A stretch of 64,000 nt of DNA from Bisporella sp. PMI_857 (Eukaryota > Ascomycota > Leotiomycetes > Helotiales > Helotiaceae): NCBI GenBank assembly GCA_021307315.1, contig JAJSPD010000082.1:1-64000 (forward strand). Direction: 5' to 3'. Position numbers and translations under genes: made by a program. Below are positions 44,402 through 57,161 of the stretch, piece by piece (position 1 is the first letter of the stretch; the number at the start of each line of letters is the position of its first letter). Under the pieces are notes generated by a model. The model was not told where the DNA came from and searched no databases. It saw nothing but the letters and a program-made list of their open reading frames with translations.

Positions 44402-46082
44402 CTAATGGGGATGTATATCCTCAAGTCGAATCACTCTTAAAGTGGCTTTTCGCTCATAAATTGTATGGAAACAAGGAAGACCCATAGTGTAAGGTATTGT
44501 ACAGGTACACAAAGAAGGGCTCGGCAGCCTATTCTTTGGTATCTTGAGCTGTTCGACCAGGAGTTTTTGTAAAGCATAGTCATAGACTTTTCCAACGAGA
44601 GCAGCAAAAAGAGGAGTATTTGTACTGTGTTTAGGCCGTAGTTGCTGCTTTGCAATGGCCTTCTGAATGCTTCTTTGCTGTGCAACCCAAAACACTGATA
44701 GCTTGTCAAATACGCTATTAAGATTACCAGTTCCTCGCTGTAGGTATAACTTGAGAGTACTATGACAGCTTTCCACTGGCGACGTAACAACGACTCCAAA
44801 GTGGAGAGTTTGGTCAACTCAATACCGTACAAGCTTCTCTTTCCATAACGTTAACTATGTGTTTTCGACGTAGTCCACAGCGCCACGAGGATAAGTACGA
44901 ATTTGTGTAAAATTCGATGTATATTCGGACAGAGAAGAAGAGTTCAACAGACAAATCCAATCACGCATAAAAGCTTGAAATTGAGGATGCCGCTGAATAA
45001 CACCGTTGCTATTCCTAGTAAGACCTGGAAAGAAGCGTTTACACTTAGCAAAAACATTCATATTAACGTGCCAGCGGCATAGAATATGTGAGGATTGAAA
45101 GAACCGTGTATCAATAGCTTTGATCAAAGCAAGCTCCCTATCAGTTACTATAAAGTATGGTTGCGGAATCTTATAAGCCGTCATTACTTCCACTAGTTGA
45201 CGTAACACCCAGTCATATAATTCCCAAACTTCTGTTGCCATGAATGCTAGAGCAATCTGTAAGACTTTGTTTCCACCAGTAATAGCACAGATGTTTAAAA
45301 GCGGCATATTAAATCGGTTTGTTTTGTATGTACAATCGAGTAAAAGAACATGAGGATACTGTTTATATATGTCGAGAGCGGCAGGGTGTACAAAGAAAAG
45401 ATAAGTTAAGTTGTTGGTTGAATTAACTTGAAATGCAAGAGAAAACCCTCTATCTTCTAATTTCTATATAATTTAGTAAAATCTAGAAATAGATTAAAAA
45501 ACTTCATACCTTTAAAAGCCATTGAATAGGAGTCATTCCACCAAGGTCCTTAAGGCGTTTAGCTTGAGTTATATTAGTAAGGTCGTCACGCGTCAAAGAG
45601 ACCTCAGGATATCCAATACGTAAGGATGAAAGGATAGTAGAGTTACTCATGCTAGCCTGCCAGTTCCGTATTATCTCAGCACGAACCTCCGGCGTCAAGG
45701 AAGCAATTCTGTGTGCAGGATAGGCTATTGGAGCTTTAGATGGCCCATGGTTATGTGTATCCTCCAGGACCTTTAAAGTCCACGCCATTTTGTTGTTTTC
45801 TCGTACGCCAGCGAGCCTCATTTTACACCCACACTTCTTGGAACCTGTATTTTTTCGCTGACGAGAGGAATGAGTAGGACCTTTGCCTTTAGGATCGTAA
45901 TTGCCGCTACGGTCGCAATCAAATAGGATTCGATTTGGTTTTGAGGATCGAGTTCGAATAGCGTATCCATTTACACGACCATGGGCTTGAATAGCAGCAA
46001 AAAGGTCGTCTTTTGTACTGTAAATTGCTTCTGGCGGCGCCGACCTGAATGTAATAAGTGGTGAAAGCAGTACAGTCGACAT
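44402..46082 (-). pseudogene. MULE transposase with two in-frame stops
   Basis: Exons 46082-45510 and 45463-44402 (donor GTATGA, acceptor ATATAG). Exon 1 has a FAR1/WRKY-GCM1-like zinc-binding start (CGCKMRL ... DTHNHG, a C-C-H-H pattern). Exon 2 has the MULE transposase core: VLLLDCTYKTNRFNMPLL (first Asp), VTDRELALIKAID (second Asp), LCRWHVNMNV, and the region HFGVVVTSPVESCHSTLK with the C-terminal Glu. A SWIM-like tail C-x-C...C-x-H (CTCTIPYTMGLPCFH) follows. TAG (44855-44857) and TGA (44819-44821) each stand where the family has Trp; both are G-to-A changes on the coding strand. Confidence 0.9.
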
Positions 46083-46187
46083 AGCAGGAGTGGTTGGAGT
46101 AGTAGGAGTGGTAAGAGTGGCTGTGGTTGAGTGGTTGTGGTTGGGAATAGCTTCAATTTTGACACGAGTTGAATTAGTGGATGGTAA

Positions 46188-46294
46188 ACATTGGTTGCCA
46201 TAGTAATTTGTATGGTGCGCGATGCGTGGTTGTGCGCCGGTCCCGGCCTTGGCGTGTCGATTTAGGTATGTGCCGTGTCGATTTAGGCGGAGCC
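46188..46294 (-). repeat. MULE right terminal inverted repeat (107 bp)
   Basis: Exact inverted copy of 43815-43921, ending GGCGGAGCC at the TSD. Confidence 0.93.
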
Positions 46295-46302
46295 TACTAA
46301 TA
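46295..46302. repeat. 8 bp target-site duplication, right copy
   Basis: TACTAATA, same as 43807-43814. Confidence 0.92.
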
Positions 46303-46513
46303 TGTCAAGACTGAGAACACGATGGAATCTGGCATTCCATACTCAAGAGCAGTCATCACGTTCTTGCAAAGCTATGCCAAAGACAAGAAAACAAACAACT
46401 AAACAGTTCGTAATGCATTTACCTCCCTCATTCTTTGATCCAGACTATTCAAACATTAGGGTCGGAGGTAGTGTCGTTTCGGTTCCACAGTCTGCAAACA
46501 AACTCATTTTCAA

Positions 46514-47971
46514 TCATGAAACCCTGAACATCTCCGAGACTTGATCCCCTGCAATTCTTCCAAAAACTACACACTCCAGAAGTGACGAACCACCCAGACG
46601 GTTTTCTCCATGAATACCACCTGTAACCTCACCTGCTGCCCATAGACCTTTGATGGGCTTCTCATCTGCGTCCAGAATCTGACTCTGTTCATTAATAACT
46701 ACTCCACCCATGGTAAAGTGAATCGCAGGTGTGACTCTGCCTACGTAAATTATCGTATCCATCGTCACCTCATGGGTCTCCCAGGACCCGTAGGTTTTTC
46801 GTCCAAAAGGATCCTCCTTCCTGCCAGCTACGACATCACAATACTCCCGAATTGTCTTTTCCGCAGTTTGGGGGAATCTTTCTGCCAGCTCTCCCACCGT
46901 AGTCATCCGCATCAATCCCTTCCACAAATAGAAATCCACATGCGTAGCTGCCTTCTTGTGCACGCCAGCATCTAGCACTATCTGAACATGCCATTGCTTC
47001 GGCAAGTCATCTTCAGCTGGCAACTGCGTAACAGCCTCCGTAACATCTTTCCTCATCCCCATCTCATTTACAAATCTTTTGCCATCAAAAAGTAAGATAC
47101 CTCCTTCACCACGAAGGATCTCAGCCGCGAGGAAATTCACAGGGTTGAGAACATCTTGTGGATCTACGAAGCTCGTAGGATGGACTTGAACATGTTCCAT
47201 GTCAAGGAGCTGAGCACCGACACTCGTAAGAAGATTCTGAGATCCAGGTCTTGCATCATTGGTGGATGGATAAGCGGCGAGGTCCGGTCGATATTGCGAC
47301 ATCATGCCTTTGGCATCACCTCCAAAGCCACCGCTTGCAAAAATTACTGGCCCACGAAGCACTTTAGGCTCACTCTTCAAAGTATATTCTACCCCATCCA
47401 CAACATCATTTTCCTTGATGACCCGTGTGACAATAGACTCCGTCTCAAGATGAAAATCGGGGCTCTCCTTCAATGTTTTGAGCAGCGTTGATACAATCGC
47501 GGCTCCAGGAGGCAATTTTCCAGCACCGCGATGTGTCCTTGGCAGACTATGGCCACCAAGCTGAGCAACAACACTCAAGTCAACCCCCTTTTCATCCACA
47601 AGCCAATTTATTGCGCTTGCTGACTGGTCCGTCAATGTCTTAATCAGACCCTCCCTACGCTCCGTAGCTGTGGAAATGATCCCACCCACCGATTTCACCG
47701 TATCGCCATAGAAAGCAAGGTCCGGAAATGGCTGATATTTAGTCGGCGCCCCATTGATGCCAGAGGAGGCTTTAATAGAGTTGCCGCCTGGTTTTACTGA
47801 ACGCTCAAGCAGGTAGACAGGAATATTATTAGCGATAAGCTGAGAAGCCGCCGAGAGGCCGGCCAGACCCGAGCCTACGACTATTGCGTGTCTAGTGAGT
47901 GGTGTAGCCATATAGGTCTTTGCTGTTATTGATATCAGGAGTTTCAGTACCATAAGATGCTTCAGCACCAT
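46514..47971 (-). CDS. soluble NADH-type fumarate reductase (Frd1/Osm1-like), 485 aa
   Basis: Single exon from ATG 47971. FAD-binding start AIVVGSGLAGLSAASQL (G-x-G-x2-G) at about residues 29-45, then ERSVKPGGNSIKASSGING, the flavin-contact region of the fumarate reductase/succinate dehydrogenase flavoprotein superfamily. The catalytic block HPTSFVDPQD ... LRGEGGILLFDGKRFVNEM holds the active-site His and the Arg-rich loop. TMGGVVINEQSQIL and GLWAAGEVTGGIHGENRLGGSSLLEC close the FAD site. It reduces fumarate to succinate with reduced flavin to reoxidise FADH2/NADH, with roles in redox balance and ER oxidative folding. The 21 residues before MATPLTRHAI could be a weak targeting sequence; translation from the second Met would give a cytosolic form. 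Confidence 0.92.
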   Translation of the reverse strand: MVLKHLMVLKLLISITAKTYMATPLTRHAIVVGSGLAGLSAASQLIANNIPVYLLERSVKPGGNSIKASSGINGAPTKYQPFPDLAFYGDTVKSVGGIISTATERREGLIKTLTDQSASAINWLVDEKGVDLSVVAQLGGHSLPRTHRGAGKLPPGAAIVSTLLKTLKESPDFHLETESIVTRVIKENDVVDGVEYTLKSEPKVLRGPVIFASGGFGGDAKGMMSQYRPDLAAYPSTNDARPGSQNLLTSVGAQLLDMEHVQVHPTSFVDPQDVLNPVNFLAAEILRGEGGILLFDGKRFVNEMGMRKDVTEAVTQLPAEDDLPKQWHVQIVLDAGVHKKAATHVDFYLWKGLMRMTTVGELAERFPQTAEKTIREYCDVVAGRKEDPFGRKTYGSWETHEVTMDTIIYVGRVTPAIHFTMGGVVINEQSQILDADEKPIKGLWAAGEVTGGIHGENRLGGSSLLECVVFGRIAGDQVSEMFRVS

Positions 47972-49074
47972 GTGTTTTATGCAGACGTTTCTTACAAATG
48001 TCTGTCGAGGCGCTTTTGGGATAGAGGCACAAGGTAATGGTTAATGATGTAATTTATACTCACTGTATGACATGATTCGTCCCAAATCACACCGGCGCAT
48101 ATGCTGAATAAAATGTGCTCCCATTGTGAAAAACAGCTGATTAAGAATAAGGTGATCCTTCGGATGTAACGCTCCCGGCCAAGAGACCGTCGGGATCGGA
48201 ATTATTCATTCTTGATCACATACCCCGATTTACGCATCGAGAGCGATCTATGGGGTACCGATAAGGCCGAGAACATGTTGTACACTATTCTTTTCGCTCA
48301 AATGGCAGTGAAAAGTGCATGATATTATGAAATTTTACAAAAATTATCCAACATTGTCAGCTGATCAGAATTGATATACTCCGGTGTATACTTCACGAGA
48401 GCTCAGCTATGTAGCCATACAAAAGAGGCCATAAATCTATCATCAAAAGTATCAAAAAACGTAGTTTCGAGTGTGTAGCGGACACTGGAGGCTAATCACG
48501 TGACAATGCATCTCACATTGACGCCTCGTTTTACTATGTAACTATATTTCCCATACAGACCATCAGCAACTAGGTCCCCGTCTAGAATATTAGTACATTA
48601 TCATGGTCTCACATTCGGAGGCCCCAAGCTATTCTACAGCAAATAATTCAGAAGTCTAGAGATCGCAACGATGAAGGATCCCTCCTCACTGTGCTCCTTA
48701 CTAAGCTAAAGGAAACGATAAAAATATAAAGTGCCACGCTCAAATCACTCACCATAGCTGAATAAAACATCTACAACACCAGGAATCCATGTTGGATGAA
48801 TATGACCGTCTCGATTGAGTGAGTAATTAACTGCATCCTTTCACAGGTTCGTTCTAGGAGTTTAACCCTACCGTTTCCTATTTTAACTCTTTTCCGTATA
48901 TTTAAACTCCATTTAATCTGGACCAAGGCACATTTTAAAACCGAGGTAATGTAGGGGATTGCAACTCCATCACATGAACAAGTCTATATTCTATCAACAG
49001 GTATCACGCCTTAAACTCAACGCATAGCAAGTTACACAAGAGATCTTCCCGACCGCACAAAGCCTGTTACAACA
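47972..49074. other. intergenic, promoter of fumarate reductase and 3' flank of ABC gene
   Basis: No gene supported in 1.1 kb. Confidence 0.45.
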
Positions 49075-52000
49075 TCACAACCCTAATATAGTCTTCTCCA
49101 ATTCTTCCCTCTGACCACTTTGACCAACCATTCCCTTGAATACACCATCCTCAGTCTGCAACAACCCTTTGGGACTTCCAAACTCGGCCGCCACACCATC
49201 TCTCATAACAAGGATCCTATCAAAGTCCGCAACCGTGCTCAGTCTGTGAGCTACAACCAGAAGTGTCGTATTCGCGAATTCTTCTCTGATAGAGCGCTGG
49301 ATAAGGGCGTCAGTCGACATATCCACCGCAGAAGTTGCCTCATCAAGAATTAGAAGACGAGGACGCGAGAGGATAGCGCGAGCTAAGCACAGTAATTGTT
49401 TTTGACCTTGAGAGAGGTTAGTGCCACCACTGGAGATGGGAGATGAGAGATCGAGGAAGATATTTGCGTTTCCGTTGTCACTAATAATTGTAGTAGTTTC
49501 ACTTTGGTTGACCGCTTCGCTAGCATGGACGAGGGGCTCTGGGGTAGGTGTATTATCGACAGACGGTGTGAGGTGAACGCGAGCGAGGACCTCTTTGATC
49601 TGGTAGTCTGAGAACTCGTCAAAAGGGTCGAGATTTGAGCGGATGGTGCCAGAGAAAAGTACTGGATCCTGGGGGATGATTGCGAGGCGGGTTCGGAGGT
49701 CGTGGAGCTTGATCGTAGAGATGTCAATTCCATCGATGACGATACTTCCTTTGCGAGCTTCGAGGAAGCGGAAGAGCGCTAGGGAGAGGGTTGATTTTCC
49801 TAGCAGGTTAGCTGGATGTGTGACGTGGAAAATGTCGTGACTTTTTACCTGCTCCAGTTCTGCCTACGACTCCAATACGCTGATTAGAGTCGGCTTTGAA
49901 TGTGAGTCCCTTCAAAATCGAAGGCAAGCCCTCCGCATAACCAACCTCTAAGTCGGTAACTTCTAACTTTCCTTCTTCAGGCCAGGAAGCTCGCAGATTA
50001 TCAATGCCTTCCTGATTTTCCATATCAATATTGCAGTACTCAAAAATACGCTCAGCAGCGTTCATATCCAGTTCAATATTAGCTACTAATCGAACAATTC
50101 TCATTGCTGCACCACGATAGTCTAAAGCGAATGCTAGAGCAAACCCAGCCAGACTAGCATCTATACCATTTGCACTGACAATGAAAGCAGCGACAATCGA
50201 GGAGAAGCAAGACCCAACCATTGCCATACGGAAACTGATCCAATTGCCGAAAAGCCAGTTGTGCCAGGTGGAGCCCGCAAAGGCGTCGATAAGCACGTAC
50301 ATTCTGTCCACGAATACAGGCGTGTTTCCAAAGGCGCGAATTGTGGAGAGACCTTCTAAAGACGAGCTGAAGTGTGAGATCATAGGGGATTTCTGTGTTG
50401 ACTCGAGTCGTTTAATGGTGCGGGCTCCATTGAGATATCGACGTGCCATATAAACGCATGACCCTGCAAATAATTAACTATTTATGTATTTTTCACGAAG
50501 TGAGAGAGCATACCAAGCAAAAAGATGGAGCCGATAAGCATATAAGGTGAGATGATGGCCCTAGACAGGGTTAGATTAGCGCTAACGACTCGCAAGAAAG
50601 GTTTACTAACCCCGTAACCCAGATGCCAATCAGACCGAGAATTGCTGAGCAAAACATTGCGAAATACAATCCCAAAGTAGAATCGATACTTTGAAAGTCA
50701 GCAGTGAAGCGGTTTAAGATTCTTCCCGTGGGAACGGTATCAAGCCAGCGAAGGGGAGTGCGAAGAACGCTATAAGTCATATCTTCGAACAATTTCCGAG
50801 ATCCGGTAAGGGCGCCGCGGTAAACAAAGTAGGAACGAAAAGCGACCACAACAATCGAAATCAACGAAATTCCGACATAGATACCCAGATAGTAAAGTAG
50901 GTTTGACTCCGATGAAGATGGCTTCGGAGATAAAAAGGCGGATACTTTGGGCTGAGTCAGGAACTGAGTCTGGAAGGTGTATCCATATGAAGGAAGGAGA
51001 GTTGCGTTCTGAACCATAATTTGACCGTGCGAGTGCTCGTAGCTAGAAGTCCATACCTTGACCCACCATGAACGACTTATTGTCAGACCTTGCGCCACAA
51101 CGTAAACAATAATAACAAATCCCCAGAACGGTATACCACCAGTGGAGCTAAGATATCTAGTATAGACATTTCTCTTTACTCTTCCAGTTTCTCTCTTTTC
51201 ATCCTCGACAAACTTCTTCGGGGTAGATTTCGGAATGGTCGGTACATCCTCGAGGACAACAACGGATCCTTGAGCTTCATCACGAAGCGTTGTCCCGGAC
51301 GAGGCTAAATCAGGGCTAGATCTCGTTTCTCCCTCGACTTCAGCATCTTCGGCATTAAGGATATCGTCGAAGCTTCCAGATTGTTTCAGTTCCGTCACAA
51401 ATCCAGCATGTTCCAACGTCCCTCGTGCACCAAGCTTGACAGCATATTTGGCACGTGGAAGACATAACGAGACATGGTGGGTAACCAGGATACGGGTCCT
51501 TCCCATCGAGAGCTCACCCACAAGCGCATTGTCGTAGATCTCCTTGCCTACATGGGCGTCAAGAGCAGAGAATACATCATCCATAATCAATATTCCCGCA
51601 CGAGAATAGAAAGCACGAGCCAGTGTCAAACGCCATTTCTGTCCTCCACTGAGACTGATACCTTGAGCACCTACCTCCGTCTGATCCCCGTCATCAAACA
51701 TTGCAAGATCTTTTGTTAATGAGCATGCTTTGATGACCTTTTCATATCTAACGGGGTCTTCTGGAAGTCCAAACAAGATATTGTTCTTGATGGTCGCATT
51801 CTCAATCCAGGGAGTCTGTGCAATGTATGCGATTGCGGAAGGCAGGATCCAATTGTCTGCGTTGGCCTTGCTATCGAATCGGGCCTCGAGCGAAGGGGGT
51901 CGAGGAACCGTAATATAGCCTGACAACAATTCAGACTCGCCGAGGAGAGCGGCGAGAAGTAATGATTTTCCAGCTCCAATCGGGCCCGAGATCACACTTA

Positions 52001-54015
52001 ATTCTTCATTAGGAAACTCCAAAGTGATGTCACGCATGATGAATCGTTCTTCAGTTTCGTCCTTAGAGTTAGTAGGGAAGCTAATTGTCGCATTGTGGAA
52101 GCCGACAGATTCTCCCGGAAAGGTTGTTTGTTCCCGTTCTGGTGCATTCAGGTATTTGTCAATACGGTCACAACTGACCTTGGCGTTGACTCCCAATGTC
52201 ATCAAGTATGGAAGCATATTAGTTAGACCTTCCATCTGGATGAATAAGCTAATCGCTGTGAATGCGACTGATGGAATTAGATCGCCTTCGAAATAAGAAT
52301 ATGAAGATAATGTAAAAACAGCAAAAAGCACAGGAGTAAGATCTGATGCCAGGCCCATGATGACCGTTGCTAATTTGGCTTGCCATAGTGTTCTGAGCTC
52401 GTTTTCACGAACATCCTTAATCTTTCTGGACCACTGTTCCTCGGTAGCTGAGAACTTGATCTGTCTGATTCCATTGAGAACTTCGGTGATAACAGTAGTC
52501 TTCTCGTCTCTTGCCTTCATTAATGCTTGCTGGTATGCAGCATATCTTTTCCCAAGCTTGTTGTTGATAGGCATCGTGATATTCATTGATATCATTCCAA
52601 TAAGCATCGTTTTCCAACCAACCAGGTACCACATAAACGCAATAACAATAAAAACTCTGAACGCAAAGTTGATATACATCTGTTGGTTTGCAGCAAACAT
52701 GGCTACCATGTTAGTATCTACAGCGAATATGTTCACAACATCTTGCTGAGTCTGACGAGCCTGCTTGTTGGTCTTATCTGGCTCTGGCACTCCAGATGAT
52801 TGAGCTTTATCCACACCATCTGCTGTTGCTCCTTCTCCCTTCTTTTCGATGGCATCGGTAGCTTCTTTTACATCCTTAAGGCGGACCACCTTCTCGAAGA
52901 GTAGTGTCGTCAGAGTGGACCTGATGGGAATAGCTACATCTGCTATCATAGACCACATGACCCGATGATCAATAATAGTTGAACCAACAGTGACCAGAAG
53001 CATGGCGCCAACCCAAAGCCATGCGTGTGCATCTAGTGCCTCAAAGTCTCTTCGTGCTTCGAGGTACTGGAGTATTCTCAACATGGCGAATTCTGGGCCA
53101 ACATCAAAAAAGCATGAAAAGGCGATGACGATCCATTGCCAGATGAGAGTCCATCGAAGCCTCCAGAAGATTAGTTTCCATAGCGCCGTGCTAGGCTTGA
53201 GCGCCATGTTCTTAAACTTCTCACCTACATCTTTTGCGCTCGCTGTGGCATCTAATGCAGGAAGTTCTTTTGCATCAATGTTCTTTGCAGCTGCCTCATC
53301 TAAGATATGTTCAGCCCAGGAATAGGTGTACCTAGACCAAAGAGAGCCTTGAAATTGACGTTCAACCAGGTGGCCATTGCGATAGACATCGGGACGTCTC
53401 TCAATGCAGAACAGGACGACGGCTACTGTTGCAGCTTCGGCGATCTGAGTTGTCGCAAGCGTGGGCAAGATGATATTGTCAGGAAATGCAGGAATGTCGC
53501 CAATTAGGGGAGTCCAAGCGAGAATAGCAATGAGGACCGCAGAGAACAAGTTGAACGCACCACGTTCGAACCTTAGGACACAGTTTGAGACTAACGAAGT
53601 ATCAATAATTTGAAGAAGCAGGAAGATCTAGTGCATGTAAGCAATCCGAACCAAGACCTATGATGTAAGAGGAATATACCCATGATGGAAACAGCAGCCA
53701 CAACTGGGCAAGAGCCAAGTCTGGATAACCAACAACATTCTTTCTCACTGTGGCAGCGATGGCGGTTCCTAGTGATGTGATCAAGCCAGCACCAACAACA
53801 GCGAATATGCCTCTAAAGTGCCACTTTGTATTGAACCGAGCCATCGACTCTTCTGTGGCAACGCCATCCTCATCTTCATACAGCGCCGTCTCATTGGCGG
53901 CACCGACGCGCCTCGTGTGCTTGGCAAGCCTCCATACCGGCGGAATGGTCGAGAGCGCGATCAGAACAAACGTCACGCTTGACACAGCAGAGACAGCCGT
54001 CAAGTCAACGTTCAT
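49075..54015 (-). CDS. ABCC-type multidrug resistance transporter, 1579 aa
   Basis: Exons (minus) 54015-53680, 53627-50611, 50560-50514, 50463-49849, 49799-49075 (1580 codons). Full-length MRP/Ycf1-like layout: an N-terminal TMD0, TMD1, NBD1 (Walker A GPIGAGKS near residue 660, signature LSGGQ near 770, Walker [13 protein letters not shown]), a charged linker, TMD2, and NBD2 (Walker A GRTGAGKS near 1340, signature LSQGQ, Walker [13 protein letters not shown], switch His in [11 protein letters not shown]). In NBD1 the residue after Walker B is Asp not Glu (MDD), the usual ABCC degenerate site. It pumps conjugates, toxins or metabolites out of the cytosol at the plasma or vacuolar membrane. Exon 3 is only 47 bp. 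The substrate is unknown. Confidence 0.93.
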
Positions 54016-56349
54016 TATGCAAGCTAAGGTAATGAATGGCTAAGGAGCGTAGCATACAAGACTTGGTTGATGCTTGGAAACCAACGCGAAGTTTTGAAAA
54101 AGAGTCGTGGCAGCCTCAGGCTACAAGTAGAGAGTACCACAGGCAATAATATGAATCAATTAGCACAGCCGCCAATCACCAAAAGCAAACCAAAAAAATA
54201 TATATATATTGGGCTGATTCAGGTAACGTAAATTCCAAGTTTGTTTAGTCAAGATAAGATAGATGCCTCAGAGGGGAAAATGTATTGATTTTTATGAGTC
54301 GGCTAAAATTGGCAGGCAGCCGTTGCGAGAAGCAAAGCCGCATACGCCACTCAGATGCATATAAGAAAGTAGCCAATTCAGGCTCACCGTAGGGGAATTC
54401 ACTTTATCCACCTTCCTAAAGCATACTCGCCACAGCACGTGCCCCCAGACGGGAATGACCCGAGTTGCCGGATACTATTGGTCAGTTATCAATAAATGAA
54501 ATGAGCATGGTGTTGCTTCGTCAGCAGAGAAATCCTGATAAAAGAAAATAGACCCGCTGGACAGAAGCTTGAGTCTTCTTCTTGGCGCGCTAAACTTTAT
54601 TTCAACCTCACGCTTTCCGTCATTCCTAGTTCCAAAAAGTTCCATGCAGTTAGTTAATGCCAAGCAGCCAAAACGCAGGAGATTATGACCTTAGCTCCCT
54701 CACGGGGATATCTTGCTTATATATAAAATCGAAATCCTACCTATCATATCAGGATCTATTCAATACAGCCTGCCTGTATATCAAATCACCCGTCCGCCCT
54801 AACCCAGCTTTAACCTAATTAAGAGATCTCCGAGTAGGACTTCTTTAGCGCTTACAGAGCACGGACCATGTGCCAATAGCAGCCTTTTTACATTTTCCAA
54901 CGTTTCATGGACCAACAAAATCCGTAAATGTTGCAACAGCTCGGCAAGCATTTAGTGGCTGCCTGGATGGGTTGTGGTGGTAGCCTAAGCCGAACTCGAG
55001 ACTGTGACTGTCGATCAATGTTATACACCACCTTCTTTATTCAACTCTTTGACCCCAGCCGAGTCTAGTTTCAAGCTATCATAATGCACAACACAGTAAC
55101 TTAAGGTTGCTTGCCCTATACAGTCATAACCCAGTAATAACTATGCTTATACTTACTCTTATTCGAGACTGAATTCACACAAACCAAGACCAGTTGACCC
55201 TAGATTCAAGTATCTTTCGATTCCATACTCTTCTTAGGGAAGAGTAACATTGCAGTGATCTACCGGCCTTAGGTTGCCACCGAGTTCGTTGATCGGATAT
55301 TCCTTAGTATACCCACACAGCTTCCGGCCATGCTTTATGGGTCTTTTCCGCATTACCCGAGCCGAGCCGAAACTCAATTCTCTTAACTTCATATCAGGCA
55401 TCTTCACAACTTCACAAGGACTCCCTCGCAACTATAGCTACTCGGTTCGTCGCTTTCGCCTCCACTCCTCTCACTATTCAATTTCTCTCTATCCAGCATC
55501 CACTTCAGATGCTCCTTCGCCATCGGGCAATCACTCTCCCCACAATATGGCGTATGAATTGTGCTCCATGGCCGCCCTAGATTTGCGTTAAGTACGGATC
55601 AGTTGTCAAGCACGATTGAGTTTTGGCCCAATCGGGCGAGGGGGCGTACCTGAAATGGGCTGTAAGCATTTGGGGCCCTTGTCAAGACTAACAATCGGAC
55701 AGCCCCGTGAATCCCAGATGGTACGGATGCAGGCGCATTCTTCGTAGCGGGCTGTGTGGGAGATGCACATTGCTAATGAGGGTGAGCCCTGCCTGGATTC
55801 TTAATCGGTCGGTCCGAGGTACGAATTGTAGATTTGAGCTGTGTACTTACGGTCGGGAAGGAGAAAGTCTGAAGCGGGTGCCTTGCTCCTGTTGTTTTAT
55901 ACAGTTGAGTTTTCAGGCAATGTGAATCATGTTTATTCAAGACTGTATTCATTTTCATAAGTATTGTTGGTTTTTACTGTTCAATGGCTTCTACTTGTTT
56001 GTAACATCGAATCGGCTGTTCAAAGTTAAGAGTGCCCACTGGCACCTTGAGTCATTGTGATGAAAGAGACAAGCAATGATACTCACATTTCAAGACCAGG
56101 GATCACCATCTAGAATTGCTGAATAAGATGCTTTGTCACCTCCCTTTCTATGATACTGTGGAGTTAATATTAGATAATATCGGAGACGGTTGCTGTGAGT
56201 CTCGCATGCTAAATCCTCGAAACAAACGCAAATCAGACTCCACAAATACCCATACCCGATCCACAAATTTCTCATACCAGCAAATGATCTACTGTTTGCG
56301 CCTCATTGCCTATAACTTGTTCCATAACCATATCCGTCATGCTCATCAT
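54016..56349. other. gene-poor region
   Basis: ABC promoter (with a TA-repeat near 54198-54210), then 2 kb without a supported gene. Small frames at 55274-55591 and 55707-55925 show no family or splice logic. Confidence 0.4.
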
Positions 56350-56601
56350 TCAATAAATCATATCTTCTCTCCGGCAGACCTCCAACCACTCTTCTACCCT
56401 CTGTGTGTTCTGCTGATTCGCTCTCTGCATACACGGCTGGCAAAGGAATTCCGGATTTGGCGGGATATTAGCACCGGCCTGGAACTGGGGGCAATTACTC
56501 TCATGGACTCTGTTTGCCAAAGCCCACTGGCAGTGCTCGAAAAATGGGAACATGTTCTGGCAGTTTGTAGCGCCGCAGTGTGCTCTGTGGCCGGTACACA
56601 T
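56350..56601 (-). CDS. Met-Cys Cys-rich mini-protein, copy A (83 aa)
   Basis: ATG at 56601. Starts MCTGHRAHCGATNC, with cysteines at positions 2, 9, 14, 24, 37 (followed by Pro), 53 and 56. The centre reads CQWALANRVHESNCP and a C-x2-C follows in FLCQPCMQR. The cysteine ladder matches copy B at 57162-57452 almost position for position. There is no signal peptide, so it is probably an intracellular metal-binding mini-protein. It resembles the many short ascomycete proteins that begin Met-Cys and carry C-x2-C pairs; no function is known. Possible additional exons were not found. Confidence 0.5.
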   Translation of the reverse strand: MCTGHRAHCGATNCQNMFPFFEHCQWALANRVHESNCPQFQAGANIPPNPEFLCQPCMQRANQQNTQRVEEWLEVCRREDMIY

Positions 56602-57161
56602 CTTTTCATATGTCCCAAAAATTAGAGTCTTGATCTATGTTAGCAATGTGCACAAGTAGAAGACTGAGGATATTGTTTTATAATATTTTCCATGGCTAGG
56701 CGAATCGAGCACCAGAAAACTCTGAGTTAAGAGGGTAATCATAATTATTCAACCTATGAGACAATTGGTAAGTCTTGAACCGAGTGTGCTCTGACTCTAA
56801 CATGGTTTACTAAATTGAAACCATAGATTGGTTCCCAATCAAAACTTTTCTGTAATCAAAGTTCATTATTTGGTAGTATCTTACGGTAATTTCAACCACA
56901 CATCGGGACATGAGGTATTGCTCCTTATTAAGCTCTGGCTTCTATATAACAATGGCGGTTTGTTCATCGTCGTGAAAGTTGTCCCATCCTCAACCAATCT
57001 GCCACAAAACTGCAAATGTCAACATTCATCACATCAAGTAAAAGGCGAAGTTTGGAATCCTGAGGCTCACCGTTCTATATACCAGCGAATAATTCAAAGA
57101 AGGCCATGCTTCCCATCATTATCATCCCATTTTCCAGTTTTCTCTCTCTAGTAACTTGCCT

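Larger units (their letters stand above)
43815..46294 (-). mobile_element. Mutator-like element (MULE), 2480 bp, structurally complete
   Basis: Bounded by perfect 107 bp terminal inverted repeats (43815-43921 and 46188-46294) starting GGCTCCGCC and by an exact 8 bp duplication TACTAATA. Inside, on the minus strand, is a two-exon transposase. TIR length, TSD size and transposase type agree with fungal MULEs. Identical termini argue for a recent insertion, while the transposase already carries two stop codons, so this copy is probably non-autonomous now. Confidence 0.95.
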
